Assembly: GCF_937967675.1 (NCBI RefSeq) | Contig: NZ_CALBSN010000078.1 | Span: 1-31,738, forward strand | DNA from: an uncultured Flavobacterium sp. | Lineage (GTDB): Bacteria; Bacteroidota; Bacteroidia; Flavobacteriales; Flavobacteriaceae | Direction of reading: 5' to 3' | Length of the DNA: 31,738 bases | Part shown: positions 23,183 through 30,582 of the stretch, piece by piece | Position numbering within the stretch: the stretch's first letter is position 1 | Layout of the letters: each line of letters opens with the position of its first letter | The notes under the pieces: generated by a model | The model's input: only the letters and a program-made list of their open reading frames with translations | Databases searched by the model: none | What the model was told of the DNA's origin: nothing | Program-made: the position numbers and the translations under genes

Positions 23183-23192
23183 ATTTGAAAAG

Positions 23193-23552
23193 ATGGCAGA
23201 ACATAACGATTTAGGAAAAAAAGGAGAAGAATTAGCAGTTGATTTCTTAGAAAAAAACGGCTACGAAATCTTAGAAACGAATTGGGTTTTTGATAAAGCC
23301 GAAATTGATATTATTGCCCAAAAAAATGGAATTTTAGCTGTTGTAGAAGTTAAAACGCGTTCGAGTCTAGATTTTGGTTTGCCTCAAGATTTTGTAAAAC
23401 CTAAGAAAATACAGTTATTAGTAAAAGCTATAAATGAGTATGTTACTCAAAATGACTTGGATGTTGAAGTTCGATTTGATATCGTGGCTATTCATAAAGA
23501 AAACACAGAATTTGTTATAGAACATATTGAAGAAGCGTTTTATTATTTTTAA
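23193..23552 (+). CDS. YraN/UPF0102-family endonuclease-like protein
   Basis: A 119-residue protein with the restriction-endonuclease-like PD-(D/E)xK fold: GKKGEELAVDFL (helix 1), then KAEIDIIAQKNGILAVVEVKTRS, in which the Asp and the E-x-K of VEVK form the expected active site. The family is widespread and usually annotated as Holliday-junction-resolvase-like; no activity is firmly established. It lies 37 bases after the LD-carboxypeptidase gene and may share its transcript. Confidence 0.95.
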   Translation: MAEHNDLGKKGEELAVDFLEKNGYEILETNWVFDKAEIDIIAQKNGILAVVEVKTRSSLDFGLPQDFVKPKKIQLLVKAINEYVTQNDLDVEVRFDIVAIHKENTEFVIEHIEEAFYYF

Positions 23553-23583
23553 TGTTAAATTTATAACAATTTGTTTTTTATTT

Positions 23584-23591
23584 TATCTTTG
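23584..23591 (+). promoter_or_regulatory. -7 element for the ACT-domain-like gene
   Basis: TATCTTTG matches TAnnTTTG, 22 bases before the ATG at 23614. The nearest TTTG (23570-23573) is too close for a normal -33. Confidence 0.5.
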
Positions 23592-23613
23592 AGCCAAATA
23601 AACAACAAGTAAT

Positions 23614-24279
23614 ATGAAAACGATATCCTCAGTAGTAGAGCAATACATTAAATCGAAGCCTTTTTTACTAAGTTCACTTTCGCAAGGAATTATTAATTTA
23701 ACTTCACTAGCTCGTATAATGATGCCAGAATTAGAAGCACATTTAGGTAAAGATGTCAAGCAAGGTGCAGTTGTAATGTCATTAAAAAGACTTTCTGAAG
23801 AATTGGACTTCAAAATCAACTATAAAATTTCAAAAGTTTTAAAAAATATTGGTGAAATAACCGTTCGTTCTTCATTAACTGATTTTACGTATGTTATTTC
23901 AGATACGCTTCTAGATAATCAAGCTAAATTAATTTCAGAGATTAATAAATATCAAGATATTTTTTACACCTCATCTCGTGGTGTAAATGAGACGAATATT
24001 GTGATAAGTGCATCGGTTGAAGAATTAATAGAAACGATTTTCAAACACGAAAAACTAACGCATAAAATAGAAAATCTTTCTTCCATTACGGTTAAATTAC
24101 CTCAAGAAAACATTTCGACTCCTGGCGTTTATTATTACATTTTTCAAAGATTAGCATGGGAAGGAATTATTATTCATGAAGTAATTTCAACAACAAATGA
24201 ATTTACCATAATAGTTAGTGATGATCAAATTGATATTGCATTCAAGGTGATAAAAAACTTAAAAAATGTCTTTGATTAA
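23614..24279 (+). CDS. ACT-domain-like regulatory protein
   Basis: A 221-residue protein without a catalytic domain. The N-terminal third (MKTISSVVEQYIKSKPFLLSSLSQGIINLTSLARIM...) is helical and resembles a small winged-helix-like domain. The rest has alternating beta-alpha-beta units (about residues 80-145 and 146-221, with INKYQDIFYTSSRGVNETNIVISAS and GVYYYIFQRLAWEGIIIHEVISTTNEFTIIVSD), as in paired ACT domains of aspartate kinase C-termini. Relatives are sometimes labelled aspartate kinase, but no kinase domain is present. The ligand would be an amino acid if the ACT call is right. Confidence 0.7.
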   Translation: MKTISSVVEQYIKSKPFLLSSLSQGIINLTSLARIMMPELEAHLGKDVKQGAVVMSLKRLSEELDFKINYKISKVLKNIGEITVRSSLTDFTYVISDTLLDNQAKLISEINKYQDIFYTSSRGVNETNIVISASVEELIETIFKHEKLTHKIENLSSITVKLPQENISTPGVYYYIFQRLAWEGIIIHEVISTTNEFTIIVSDDQIDIAFKVIKNLKNVFD

Positions 24280-24340
24280 TAAAAAACCTCCTATTTTTTT
24301 TCACATCAAAAAATAAATGTATTTTTACCAAACTATATAC

Positions 24341-24348
24341 TAAATTTG
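24341..24348 (+). promoter_or_regulatory. -7 element for sprE
   Basis: TAAATTTG matches TAnnTTTG and lies 35 bases before the TTG start at 24384. No clear -33. Confidence 0.5.
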
Positions 24349-24383
24349 GTTTTTAGTAGTTTAGAGTACAAATACCTTTTACA

Positions 24384-27008
24384 TTGAAAAGCAATTTAAT
24401 TAAATATTCTTTTACAGTTTGTTTCTTCCTGATTTTGATAGCATGTTCTGTCAAAAAAGACAAGTTTATTAATCGTAATTTTCATGCGGTTACTACCGAA
24501 TATAATGTTTTGTATAATGGTAATTTAGCATTAGAGAAAGGACTTCAAGAGTTAAAAGTAACTTATAAAGACAACTTTTGGGAAGTATTACCTGTTGAAA
24601 GAACTTCAGACATTGAAGAGGTTGTATTGCCTGGACAGACAAAAAGCAAAAACTTTGAAAGAGCTGAGGAAAAGGCGGTGAAAGCAATTCAAAAGCATTC
24701 GATGAATATTGCTGGAACAGAAAAAAATCCTCAAATGGATGAAGCTTATCTTTTGTTAGCTAAAGCTCGTTATTATGAAAATCGCTTTATTCCAGCTTTA
24801 GAAGCATTAAATTATATTCTCTACAAGTATCCATTGAGTGATAGAATTTATCATGCAAAAGTGTGGAGAGAAAAGGTAAATATTCGTTTGGATAATGAAG
24901 ATTTAGCGATAAAAAATCTAAAATTACTTCTAAAAGATAAAAAAATTCAAGGTCAAGATTTAGCTGACGCTAATGCCATGCTTGCTCAGGCATATATTAA
25001 TTTAAAAGTAAATGACACTGCAATTTCAGCTTTAAAAGTGGCTAAAGAAGCTACAAATAATAATGAAGAAAAAGCGAGATACACTTTTATTTTAGGACAA
25101 TTATATGAAGAAATGAATTTTAAGGATAGTGCTTATGCTGAATTTGAAGAAGTTATTCAAATGAATAGAAAAGCGCCAAGAAGATACGTAATTCAATCAC
25201 ACGCTAAGCAGGCTCAATATTTTAATTACAGCAAAGGAGATACTTTGGTGTTTTTAAAAACCTTTAACACCCTTCTTGAAGATAGAGAAAACAGACCCTT
25301 TTTAGATGTTTTAAATCACCAAATGGGATTGTTTTATGATAAAAGTAATAACAATTTACAGTCAAAAAAATATTACAATAAATCGATTAAAGCAAATTCT
25401 AATGACAGGTATTTAATTGCTTCTAATTACAGAAATTTAGGCGAAATATTTTTCAAAGAAGCTAAATACAAAGTAGCGGGTAAATATTATGACAGTACAC
25501 TTGTAAATTTAAAGGAACGAACAAGAGAGTATAGAAAAATAAAGAAGAAAAAAGATAATCTAGAAGATGTTATTAAATACGAATTGATTGCACAGCAAAA
25601 TGATAGTATTTTAAATGTAGTTTCAATGAATGAAGTTGATCGTGTTGCATTTTATAAAGATTATATTTCTAAATTAAAAAATGAAGACGAACTAAAAGCC
25701 AAAAAAGAAGCTGAAAAAGCCAAAAAAGAAGCAAATATTTTAGCTAATAATAATTCAAATTCCGGATTAATAAACCCTAATACTAAGGGGAAAGAAATTA
25801 AAATAGTAAATCCAAATGGGGACTCAATGATGCCGCCTGGAATGATGGATGATAATTCAAGTTTTTATTTTTATAATCCAGTGGCTGTCGAATTTGGGAA
25901 AAAAGATTTCCAAAAAAGATGGGGGAAAAGAATGCTTAAAGATAATTGGAGATGGTCTTCTGACAAGGTGAATAATAACAATACTAATGATGATGATCAA
26001 AAGGATGTTGATAAAAACAAAGTGTCTGATTCAATTTCTTCTGATTTGAAACCTGAATATACGGTCGAATTTTATTTAAACAAAATCCCTACAGATCGAA
26101 AATTAATTGACAGTTTGGCAAAGGACCGAAATTTTGCTTATTATCAGTTAGGTTTAATTTATAAAGAAAAATATAAAGAATACGAGTTAGCCGCTTCACG
26201 TTTGGAGCAACTTTTAAAAAACACACCCGAAGAGCGTTTGGTGCTTCCGGCAATGTACAATTTGTACAAAATTTATCAGCAAATTTCGCCTATAAAAGCA
26301 GCTGATATGAAACAACAAATCTTGTCGCAATATCCAGATAGTCGTTATGCTCAAATTTTGAACAATCCTGAAGTTGAAATTACCGATAATGATAATCCAG
26401 AAATTGTTTTCAATACGTTATACAAAAAATTTGAAAACAACCAATTAAGAGAAGTTTTTGAAGAAGTTGATGAAGCTATTTTTAAATTTGCTGGAGAAGA
26501 ATCGCTTCCAAAGTTTGAAATGCTTAAAGCAAAAATACTAGGCCGATTAAAAGGTGTAGAAGATTACAAAGTGGCGTTAAATTTCGTAGCTTTAACTTAT
26601 CCAAATACCCAAGAAGGAAAACAAGCTGAAAAAATGGTCCAAACAGAATTACCTTTAATTGAAGCTTTAAATTTTGGATTGCAACAACCAACAGGTTATA
26701 AGATTATTTTTCCTAAGAGTTATCCATATGGTAAAGAGGTGAAAAATTTAACCGATAAAATTGCTAAATATATTAAAGAAACCAATGCTGTTGCTTTGAA
26801 ATCATCTGAAGATATATATACAATAACCGATAACATTGTTGTAATTCATGGTTTTGATAATAAAGACGCAGCAGTTTCAGCATTAGCTGTATTGCAATTG
26901 CATAAAAATTATAAAGTAACAGATAAAGTTTATATTATCTCAACAGAGGATTATAAGATTGTGCAAATCAAGAAGAAGTTGAACGAATGGATTTTGTTAA
27001 ATAAATAA
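24384..27008 (+). CDS. sprE: Gliding-motility/type IX secretion lipoprotein SprE (PorW-like)
   Basis: Outer-membrane-associated TPR lipoprotein needed for type IX secretion and gliding in Flavobacterium (SprE) and Porphyromonas (PorW). The 874-residue protein starts with a lipoprotein signal (lipobox LIAC, Cys21), then the family segment RNFHAVTTEYNVLYNGNLAL (about 31-50), several TPR-like helix pairs (for example around 116-240 and 585-660), a low-complexity Lys/Asn/Asp-rich middle (about 430-550), and a short C-terminal domain (YKIIFPKSYPYGKEVKN, near 773). It starts with TTG: no ATG or GTG start lies between the in-frame stop at 24357-24359 and this codon, and the signal peptide begins right there. 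It is followed by a bactofilin gene and the ATP synthase genes. Confidence 0.92.
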   Translation: MKSNLIKYSFTVCFFLILIACSVKKDKFINRNFHAVTTEYNVLYNGNLALEKGLQELKVTYKDNFWEVLPVERTSDIEEVVLPGQTKSKNFERAEEKAVKAIQKHSMNIAGTEKNPQMDEAYLLLAKARYYENRFIPALEALNYILYKYPLSDRIYHAKVWREKVNIRLDNEDLAIKNLKLLLKDKKIQGQDLADANAMLAQAYINLKVNDTAISALKVAKEATNNNEEKARYTFILGQLYEEMNFKDSAYAEFEEVIQMNRKAPRRYVIQSHAKQAQYFNYSKGDTLVFLKTFNTLLEDRENRPFLDVLNHQMGLFYDKSNNNLQSKKYYNKSIKANSNDRYLIASNYRNLGEIFFKEAKYKVAGKYYDSTLVNLKERTREYRKIKKKKDNLEDVIKYELIAQQNDSILNVVSMNEVDRVAFYKDYISKLKNEDELKAKKEAEKAKKEANILANNNSNSGLINPNTKGKEIKIVNPNGDSMMPPGMMDDNSSFYFYNPVAVEFGKKDFQKRWGKRMLKDNWRWSSDKVNNNNTNDDDQKDVDKNKVSDSISSDLKPEYTVEFYLNKIPTDRKLIDSLAKDRNFAYYQLGLIYKEKYKEYELAASRLEQLLKNTPEERLVLPAMYNLYKIYQQISPIKAADMKQQILSQYPDSRYAQILNNPEVEITDNDNPEIVFNTLYKKFENNQLREVFEEVDEAIFKFAGEESLPKFEMLKAKILGRLKGVEDYKVALNFVALTYPNTQEGKQAEKMVQTELPLIEALNFGLQQPTGYKIIFPKSYPYGKEVKNLTDKIAKYIKETNAVALKSSEDIYTITDNIVVIHGFDNKDAAVSALAVLQLHKNYKVTDKVYIISTEDYKIVQIKKKLNEWILLNK

Positions 27009-27029
27009 GAACCTCAAATCCCTATTAAT

Positions 27030-27389
27030 ATGTTTGAAAAGGTAAAGAATCAAGATCATTTATTAGGAAAGACCAATAGAATTGTTGAAGGTACTATAAT
27101 TACAGGTGATATTTCTACATTGGCAGATTTTAGATTAGACGGAAAATTAAAAGGAAACTTTACTTCTGAAGGAAAAATTGTAATTGGTCCTACTGGACAA
27201 GTTATCGGTGATATCATATGTAAAAGTATCGATATCGAAGGTGTTTTTTCTGGAAAATTGCAAGCAGAAGGGATGTTAAATGTAAAATCGAAAGCACATA
27301 TAACAGGAGAAGTAATCGTAGGTAAATTAGCTGTAGAACCAGGAGCTCGATTTGAAGCTAGTTGCGAAATGAGAACCCAGAATAAATAA
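27030..27389 (+). CDS. Bactofilin-family cytoskeletal protein
   Basis: A 119-residue polymer-forming protein. Bactofilins make filaments by stacking a right-handed beta-helix. The core here is a series of short strands with repeated Gly and hydrophobic positions (TIITGDISTLADFRLDGKLKG, then KIVIGPTGQVIGDIICKSIDIEG and VFSGKLQAEGMLNVKSKAHITGEVIVG). It lies 21 bases after sprE and its stop overlaps the atpZ start by one base (TAATG), so it is in the same transcript. A link to motility or cell shape is possible but unproven. Confidence 0.93.
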   Translation: MFEKVKNQDHLLGKTNRIVEGTIITGDISTLADFRLDGKLKGNFTSEGKIVIGPTGQVIGDIICKSIDIEGVFSGKLQAEGMLNVKSKAHITGEVIVGKLAVEPGARFEASCEMRTQNK

Positions 27390-27616
27390 TGGATTCAAAT
27401 AAGAAACAAGCTAATAAGTGGTTGGTTTTCATGAATATCCCATTTCAAATGGGATTGATTATTTTTTTTGGAGTAATGATTGGGCAATGGTTAGATGAAA
27501 AATTTAAAATTGAAGGTTCTATATTAACGATAGTTTTTTCATTATTAGCCGTTTTCATAGCGCTTTACAATGTAATTCGTCAGGTTACTAAAATGAGTAA
27601 TGATAAAAAAGAATGA
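27389..27616 (+). CDS. AtpZ/AtpI-family ATP synthase accessory membrane protein
   Basis: A 75-residue protein with two transmembrane helices (about 11-31 and 44-64), the usual layout of AtpZ/AtpI-type proteins encoded at the front of F-ATPase operons. The sequence IPFQMGLIIFFGVMIGQWLDEKF has the GxxxGxxLD motif of the family. Proposed roles are assembly of the c-ring or Mg2+ supply. It overlaps the bactofilin stop by one base and the next gene by 4 bases. Confidence 0.88.
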   Translation: MDSNKKQANKWLVFMNIPFQMGLIIFFGVMIGQWLDEKFKIEGSILTIVFSLLAVFIALYNVIRQVTKMSNDKKE

Positions 27617-28014
27617 GTAAGAAAATTGCGCGACTGTTTGTTTATTTAGTTCCAATAACTGTAATTTTTTACTTTTGTCAGGAATATATTTTAAGTACTT
27701 ATTTTAATCAAATCGAATTTAAAATAACAACGTTTTCAATTTATTTGTTTCATTTTTTAACAGTTGCTGTTTCGTTCACTTTATTAGTGCTAGTAAATAA
27801 ATATTTTTTTCAGCAAACTGGGTATGCTTTTTTGGCGTTTGGAATCATCAAAATGGGGCTTTCAGTGTTCTTTTTAATGCCAGTTATTGATTCTGATATT
27901 GCTAATAAGATTCCAGATGTGTTATCTTTTTTTATCCCGTTTTTCATTTTTTTGTTGTTAGAAACTATTTTTTCGGTTAATTTACTGAATAGTTCCGATT
28001 TGAAAGAAAACTAG
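27613..28014 (+). CDS. Four-helix membrane protein in the AtpI position (DUF6168-like)
   Basis: A 133-residue protein with four hydrophobic helices (about residues 9-25, 42-64, 72-92 and 104-125) and almost no extramembrane parts. It occupies the place where many bacteria encode AtpI between atpZ and atpB, and its start overlaps the atpZ stop (ATGA). The sequence resembles the uncharacterised DUF6168 group of flavobacteria. A role as an ATP synthase assembly factor is inferred from position only. Confidence 0.75.
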   Translation: MSKKIARLFVYLVPITVIFYFCQEYILSTYFNQIEFKITTFSIYLFHFLTVAVSFTLLVLVNKYFFQQTGYAFLAFGIIKMGLSVFFLMPVIDSDIANKIPDVLSFFIPFFIFLLLETIFSVNLLNSSDLKEN

Positions 28015-28083
28015 TAAAAAGGATTTTTCGCTTACTTTTTTTAAAAATTATAATAATAAGTTTTCATTTTTTAATTAATAATG

Positions 28084-28091
28084 TACCTTTG
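28084..28091 (+). promoter_or_regulatory. -7 element in front of atpB
   Basis: TACCTTTG followed by CA is an excellent match to TAnnTTTG. It lies 46 bases before the ATG of atpB, predicting a leader of about 40 bases, so the ATP synthase genes can be transcribed separately from sprE and the bactofilin. Confidence 0.65.
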
Positions 28092-28137
28092 CACAAAATT
28101 TAGAGGAAATAAATTTTACTATTATTAGTATAAGTAT

Positions 28138-29214
28138 ATGAGAATAGCAAATCGCACAATTCAATTTTTGTTTTCGTTATCATTTTTGATTTTACCATTA
28201 GTGGCTTCTGCAAGCGGAGGGCATTCAGAATCAGGAGATAAAGAGTTTAGCGCTACAGAACTTATTAATTCACATATTGGAGATTCTCACGAGTTTCATA
28301 TAGCGGATTGGAACGGTCACGCAATTTCGTTGCCATTACCTATCATTTTATGGACAGATAATGGATTAGAGATTTTTTCTGCTTCAGAATTTCATCACGA
28401 CAATACAGGTCACCATGTGGCTAAAGAAAAATTTGTTAGATATAATGAAGTAATTTTTTATGCTGACAAATTTGAAAAATTAAAAGAAGAAGATAAAAGT
28501 GCATTTAACTTTGCTGCTCGTCCTTTAGATTTTTCAATCACGAAGAACGTTTTCTCAATGTTAATGTCTGTTATTATTCTTTTAGTATTGTTTATTGTAG
28601 TGGCGCGTTCTTACAAAAAGAACAGCATGGCTCCAAAAGGCTTAGCTGGTTTCTTAGAGCCTTTGGTAATATTTGTTAGAGATGATATTGCTATTCCAAA
28701 TATTGGAGAAAAGAAATATGGAAAATATATGCCGTATTTATTAACTATCTTTTTCTTTATTTGGATCAACAATTTAATTGGTTTAATTCCTTTCTTCCCA
28801 TTTAGTTCTAACTTAACAGGAAATATTTACTTTACATTTGTTTTAGCACTTATTACATTTATTATCACTACATTGAGTGCAAATAAAGCCTATTGGGGTC
28901 ATGTTTTTGCGCCACCAGTGCCAAAAGCGTTATATCCAATTATGTGGCCAGTTGAAATTATTGGGATGTTTACAAAACCATTCGCTTTGATGATTCGTTT
29001 ATTCGCTAACATTACTGCGGGACACATTATTATTTTGAGTTTAATTTCATTGATATATATATTCAAAACAGTTGCAATTGCTCCGGTTTCAGGTGCTTTC
29101 GTATTGTTCATGAGTGTTTTAGAAATGTTAGTTGCTGCTTTACAAGCGTATGTATTTACTTTGTTATCAGCATTATTTATTGGTCAGGCTGTTGAAGAGC
29201 ATGATCATCACTAG
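28138..29214 (+). CDS. atpB: ATP synthase F0 subunit a with His-rich N-terminal extension
   Basis: Membrane subunit forming the proton half-channels next to the c-ring. At 358 residues it is much longer than the E. coli protein (271). A signal-peptide-like start (about 1-25) is followed by a roughly 110-residue periplasmic extension rich in His (GGHS, SHIGDSHEFH, NGHAIS, EFHHDNTGHH). Canonical helices begin about residue 135. The essential Arg is Arg287 in MIRLFANITAGH. The C-terminus ends EEHDHH. Long N-termini are known for Bacteroidetes subunit a, but the number of His here is notable. Confidence 0.96.
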   Translation: MRIANRTIQFLFSLSFLILPLVASASGGHSESGDKEFSATELINSHIGDSHEFHIADWNGHAISLPLPIILWTDNGLEIFSASEFHHDNTGHHVAKEKFVRYNEVIFYADKFEKLKEEDKSAFNFAARPLDFSITKNVFSMLMSVIILLVLFIVVARSYKKNSMAPKGLAGFLEPLVIFVRDDIAIPNIGEKKYGKYMPYLLTIFFFIWINNLIGLIPFFPFSSNLTGNIYFTFVLALITFIITTLSANKAYWGHVFAPPVPKALYPIMWPVEIIGMFTKPFALMIRLFANITAGHIIILSLISLIYIFKTVAIAPVSGAFVLFMSVLEMLVAALQAYVFTLLSALFIGQAVEEHDHH

Positions 29215-29255
29215 GATTGAGTTTTATTAATTATTAACTATATAAATATTTTATT

Positions 29256-29456
29256 ATGGTATTAGCTGGAATCGGTGCTGGATTAGCTGTTATTGGAGCT
29301 GGAATCGGTATTGGAAAAATTGGTGGATCTGCTATGGACGCTATGGCAAGACAACCAGAAGTTGCTGGTAAAATTCAAACTGCAATGATTATTGCTGCTG
29401 CTCTTATCGAGGGTGTTGCTTTATTCGCTGTAGTAGTTGCATTAATTGCAAAGTAA
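29256..29456 (+). CDS. atpE: ATP synthase F0 subunit c
   Basis: A 66-residue hairpin of two transmembrane helices that forms the rotor ring. The Gly-rich first helix (GAGLAVIGAGIGIGKIGG), the polar loop ARQPE (31-35) and the carboxylate Glu52 (ALIEGVALF) are clear. Glu52 is followed by Gly rather than Ser or Thr, so a proton-type rather than Na+-type ring is suggested. A perfect 13-bp hairpin begins 9 bases after the stop. Confidence 0.98.
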   Translation: MVLAGIGAGLAVIGAGIGIGKIGGSAMDAMARQPEVAGKIQTAMIIAAALIEGVALFAVVVALIAK

Positions 29457-29465
29457 TTAAAACAT

Positions 29466-29498
29466 AAACTTCTTACAGCGGTTGGCTGTAAGAAGTTT
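29466..29498 (+). terminator. Perfect 13-bp hairpin between atpE and atpF
   Basis: AAACTTCTTACAG (29466-29478), loop CGGTTGG (29479-29485), CTGTAAGAAGTTT (29486-29498), then one more T and AT-rich sequence. The stem is perfect and the T-run short, so partial termination, or a 3'-end stabiliser that raises c-subunit output, are both possible. atpF follows 31 bases later. Confidence 0.7.
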
Positions 29499-29529
29499 TA
29501 TTACAAAACTAAATTAACAATATAGATAT

Positions 29530-30021
29530 ATGAACTTTACTTCACCAGAAAGCTTAGTATTTTGGACAACCTTAATTTTCGTTGTGTTTTTTCTATTAAT
29601 GAGAAAATTTGCATGGAAACCTATTTTAGGAGCAGTTAAAGGAAGAGAAGACTCAATTAATAACGCTTTATTAGCAGCTGAAAACGCTAAGAAAGAAATG
29701 CAAAACTTGAAGTCGGATAATGAAAAATTATTAGCTGAAGCTAGAGCTGAAAGAGACTTGATGATCAAAGAAGCAAGAGAAATCAAAGAAAAAATGATTG
29801 CTGATGCTAAATCTGAAGCGCAAGCACAAGGCGAAAAAATGATTGAGGCTGCTAAAGCTTCTATCGAAAGTGAGAAAAATGCAGCTATGGCAGAATTGAA
29901 AAATCAAGTTTCTTCTTTGTCATTAGAAATTGCTGAGACATTATTAAAAGAAGAATTATCTAACAAAGAAGCTCAAACTAAATTGGTTGAGAAAATGTTA
30001 GGTGACGCTAAATTAAACTAA
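29530..30021 (+). CDS. atpF: ATP synthase F0 subunit b
   Basis: Stator stalk subunit of 163 residues: a short N-terminal membrane helix (about 8-22, SLVFWTTLIFVVFFL), the conserved RKFAWKPILGAVKGRE stretch after it, and a long coiled coil rich in Ala, Glu and Lys. Length is normal. It lies between atpE and atpH in the usual order and precedes atpH by 4 bases. Confidence 0.97.
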   Translation: MNFTSPESLVFWTTLIFVVFFLLMRKFAWKPILGAVKGREDSINNALLAAENAKKEMQNLKSDNEKLLAEARAERDLMIKEAREIKEKMIADAKSEAQAQGEKMIEAAKASIESEKNAAMAELKNQVSSLSLEIAETLLKEELSNKEAQTKLVEKMLGDAKLN

Positions 30022-30025
30022 TATC

Positions 30026-30559
30026 ATGGCAGGAACTAGAGCAGCAATTCGATACGCTAAAGCTATTTTGGATATTGCCAAAGTAAACAATTCTGTAGAT
30101 GCAGTTAATGCAGATATGTTTGCTATTGTAAAAGCAATTAAAGAAAGTGTAGAATTAAAAGACTTCTTGCAAAGTCCAATTGTTAAAGGTGAAATTAAAT
30201 TTTCTTCTTTAAACGAAATTTTTGCTTCTGCTCAAAAAGAGACAAAAGGATTATTTCAATTGCTTTTAGCTAACAAAAGATTTGAATTATTAAATGATGT
30301 TGCTTTACAGTTCAATGCTTTATATGATGAACTTAACGGAATTGAGATTGCTAAGGTAACTACCGCTTTCCCAATTACGCCTGAGTTAGAAGCTAAAGTA
30401 TTGGCAAAAATTGCATCGTTTTCAAATAAAAAAATTACCATTCAAAATATTGTAGATCCAGCTATCATTGGTGGATTTATTTTAAGAATGGGCGACAAAC
30501 AATACAATGCATCTGTGGCAAGCAGACTGCAAAATTTAAAAAGAGAGTTTAGTAATTAA
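30026..30559 (+). CDS. atpH: ATP synthase F1 subunit delta
   Basis: Connects F1 to the b stalk. The 177-residue protein starts with the RAAIRYAKAILDIAKVN motif and ends with the GGFILRMGDKQYNASVASRLQNLKREF segment characteristic of OSCP/delta. The order atpF-atpH-atpA is conserved. It begins 4 bases after atpF. Confidence 0.97.
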   Translation: MAGTRAAIRYAKAILDIAKVNNSVDAVNADMFAIVKAIKESVELKDFLQSPIVKGEIKFSSLNEIFASAQKETKGLFQLLLANKRFELLNDVALQFNALYDELNGIEIAKVTTAFPITPELEAKVLAKIASFSNKKITIQNIVDPAIIGGFILRMGDKQYNASVASRLQNLKREFSN

Positions 30560-30582
30560 TATACCATTAAAGATATATCAAA

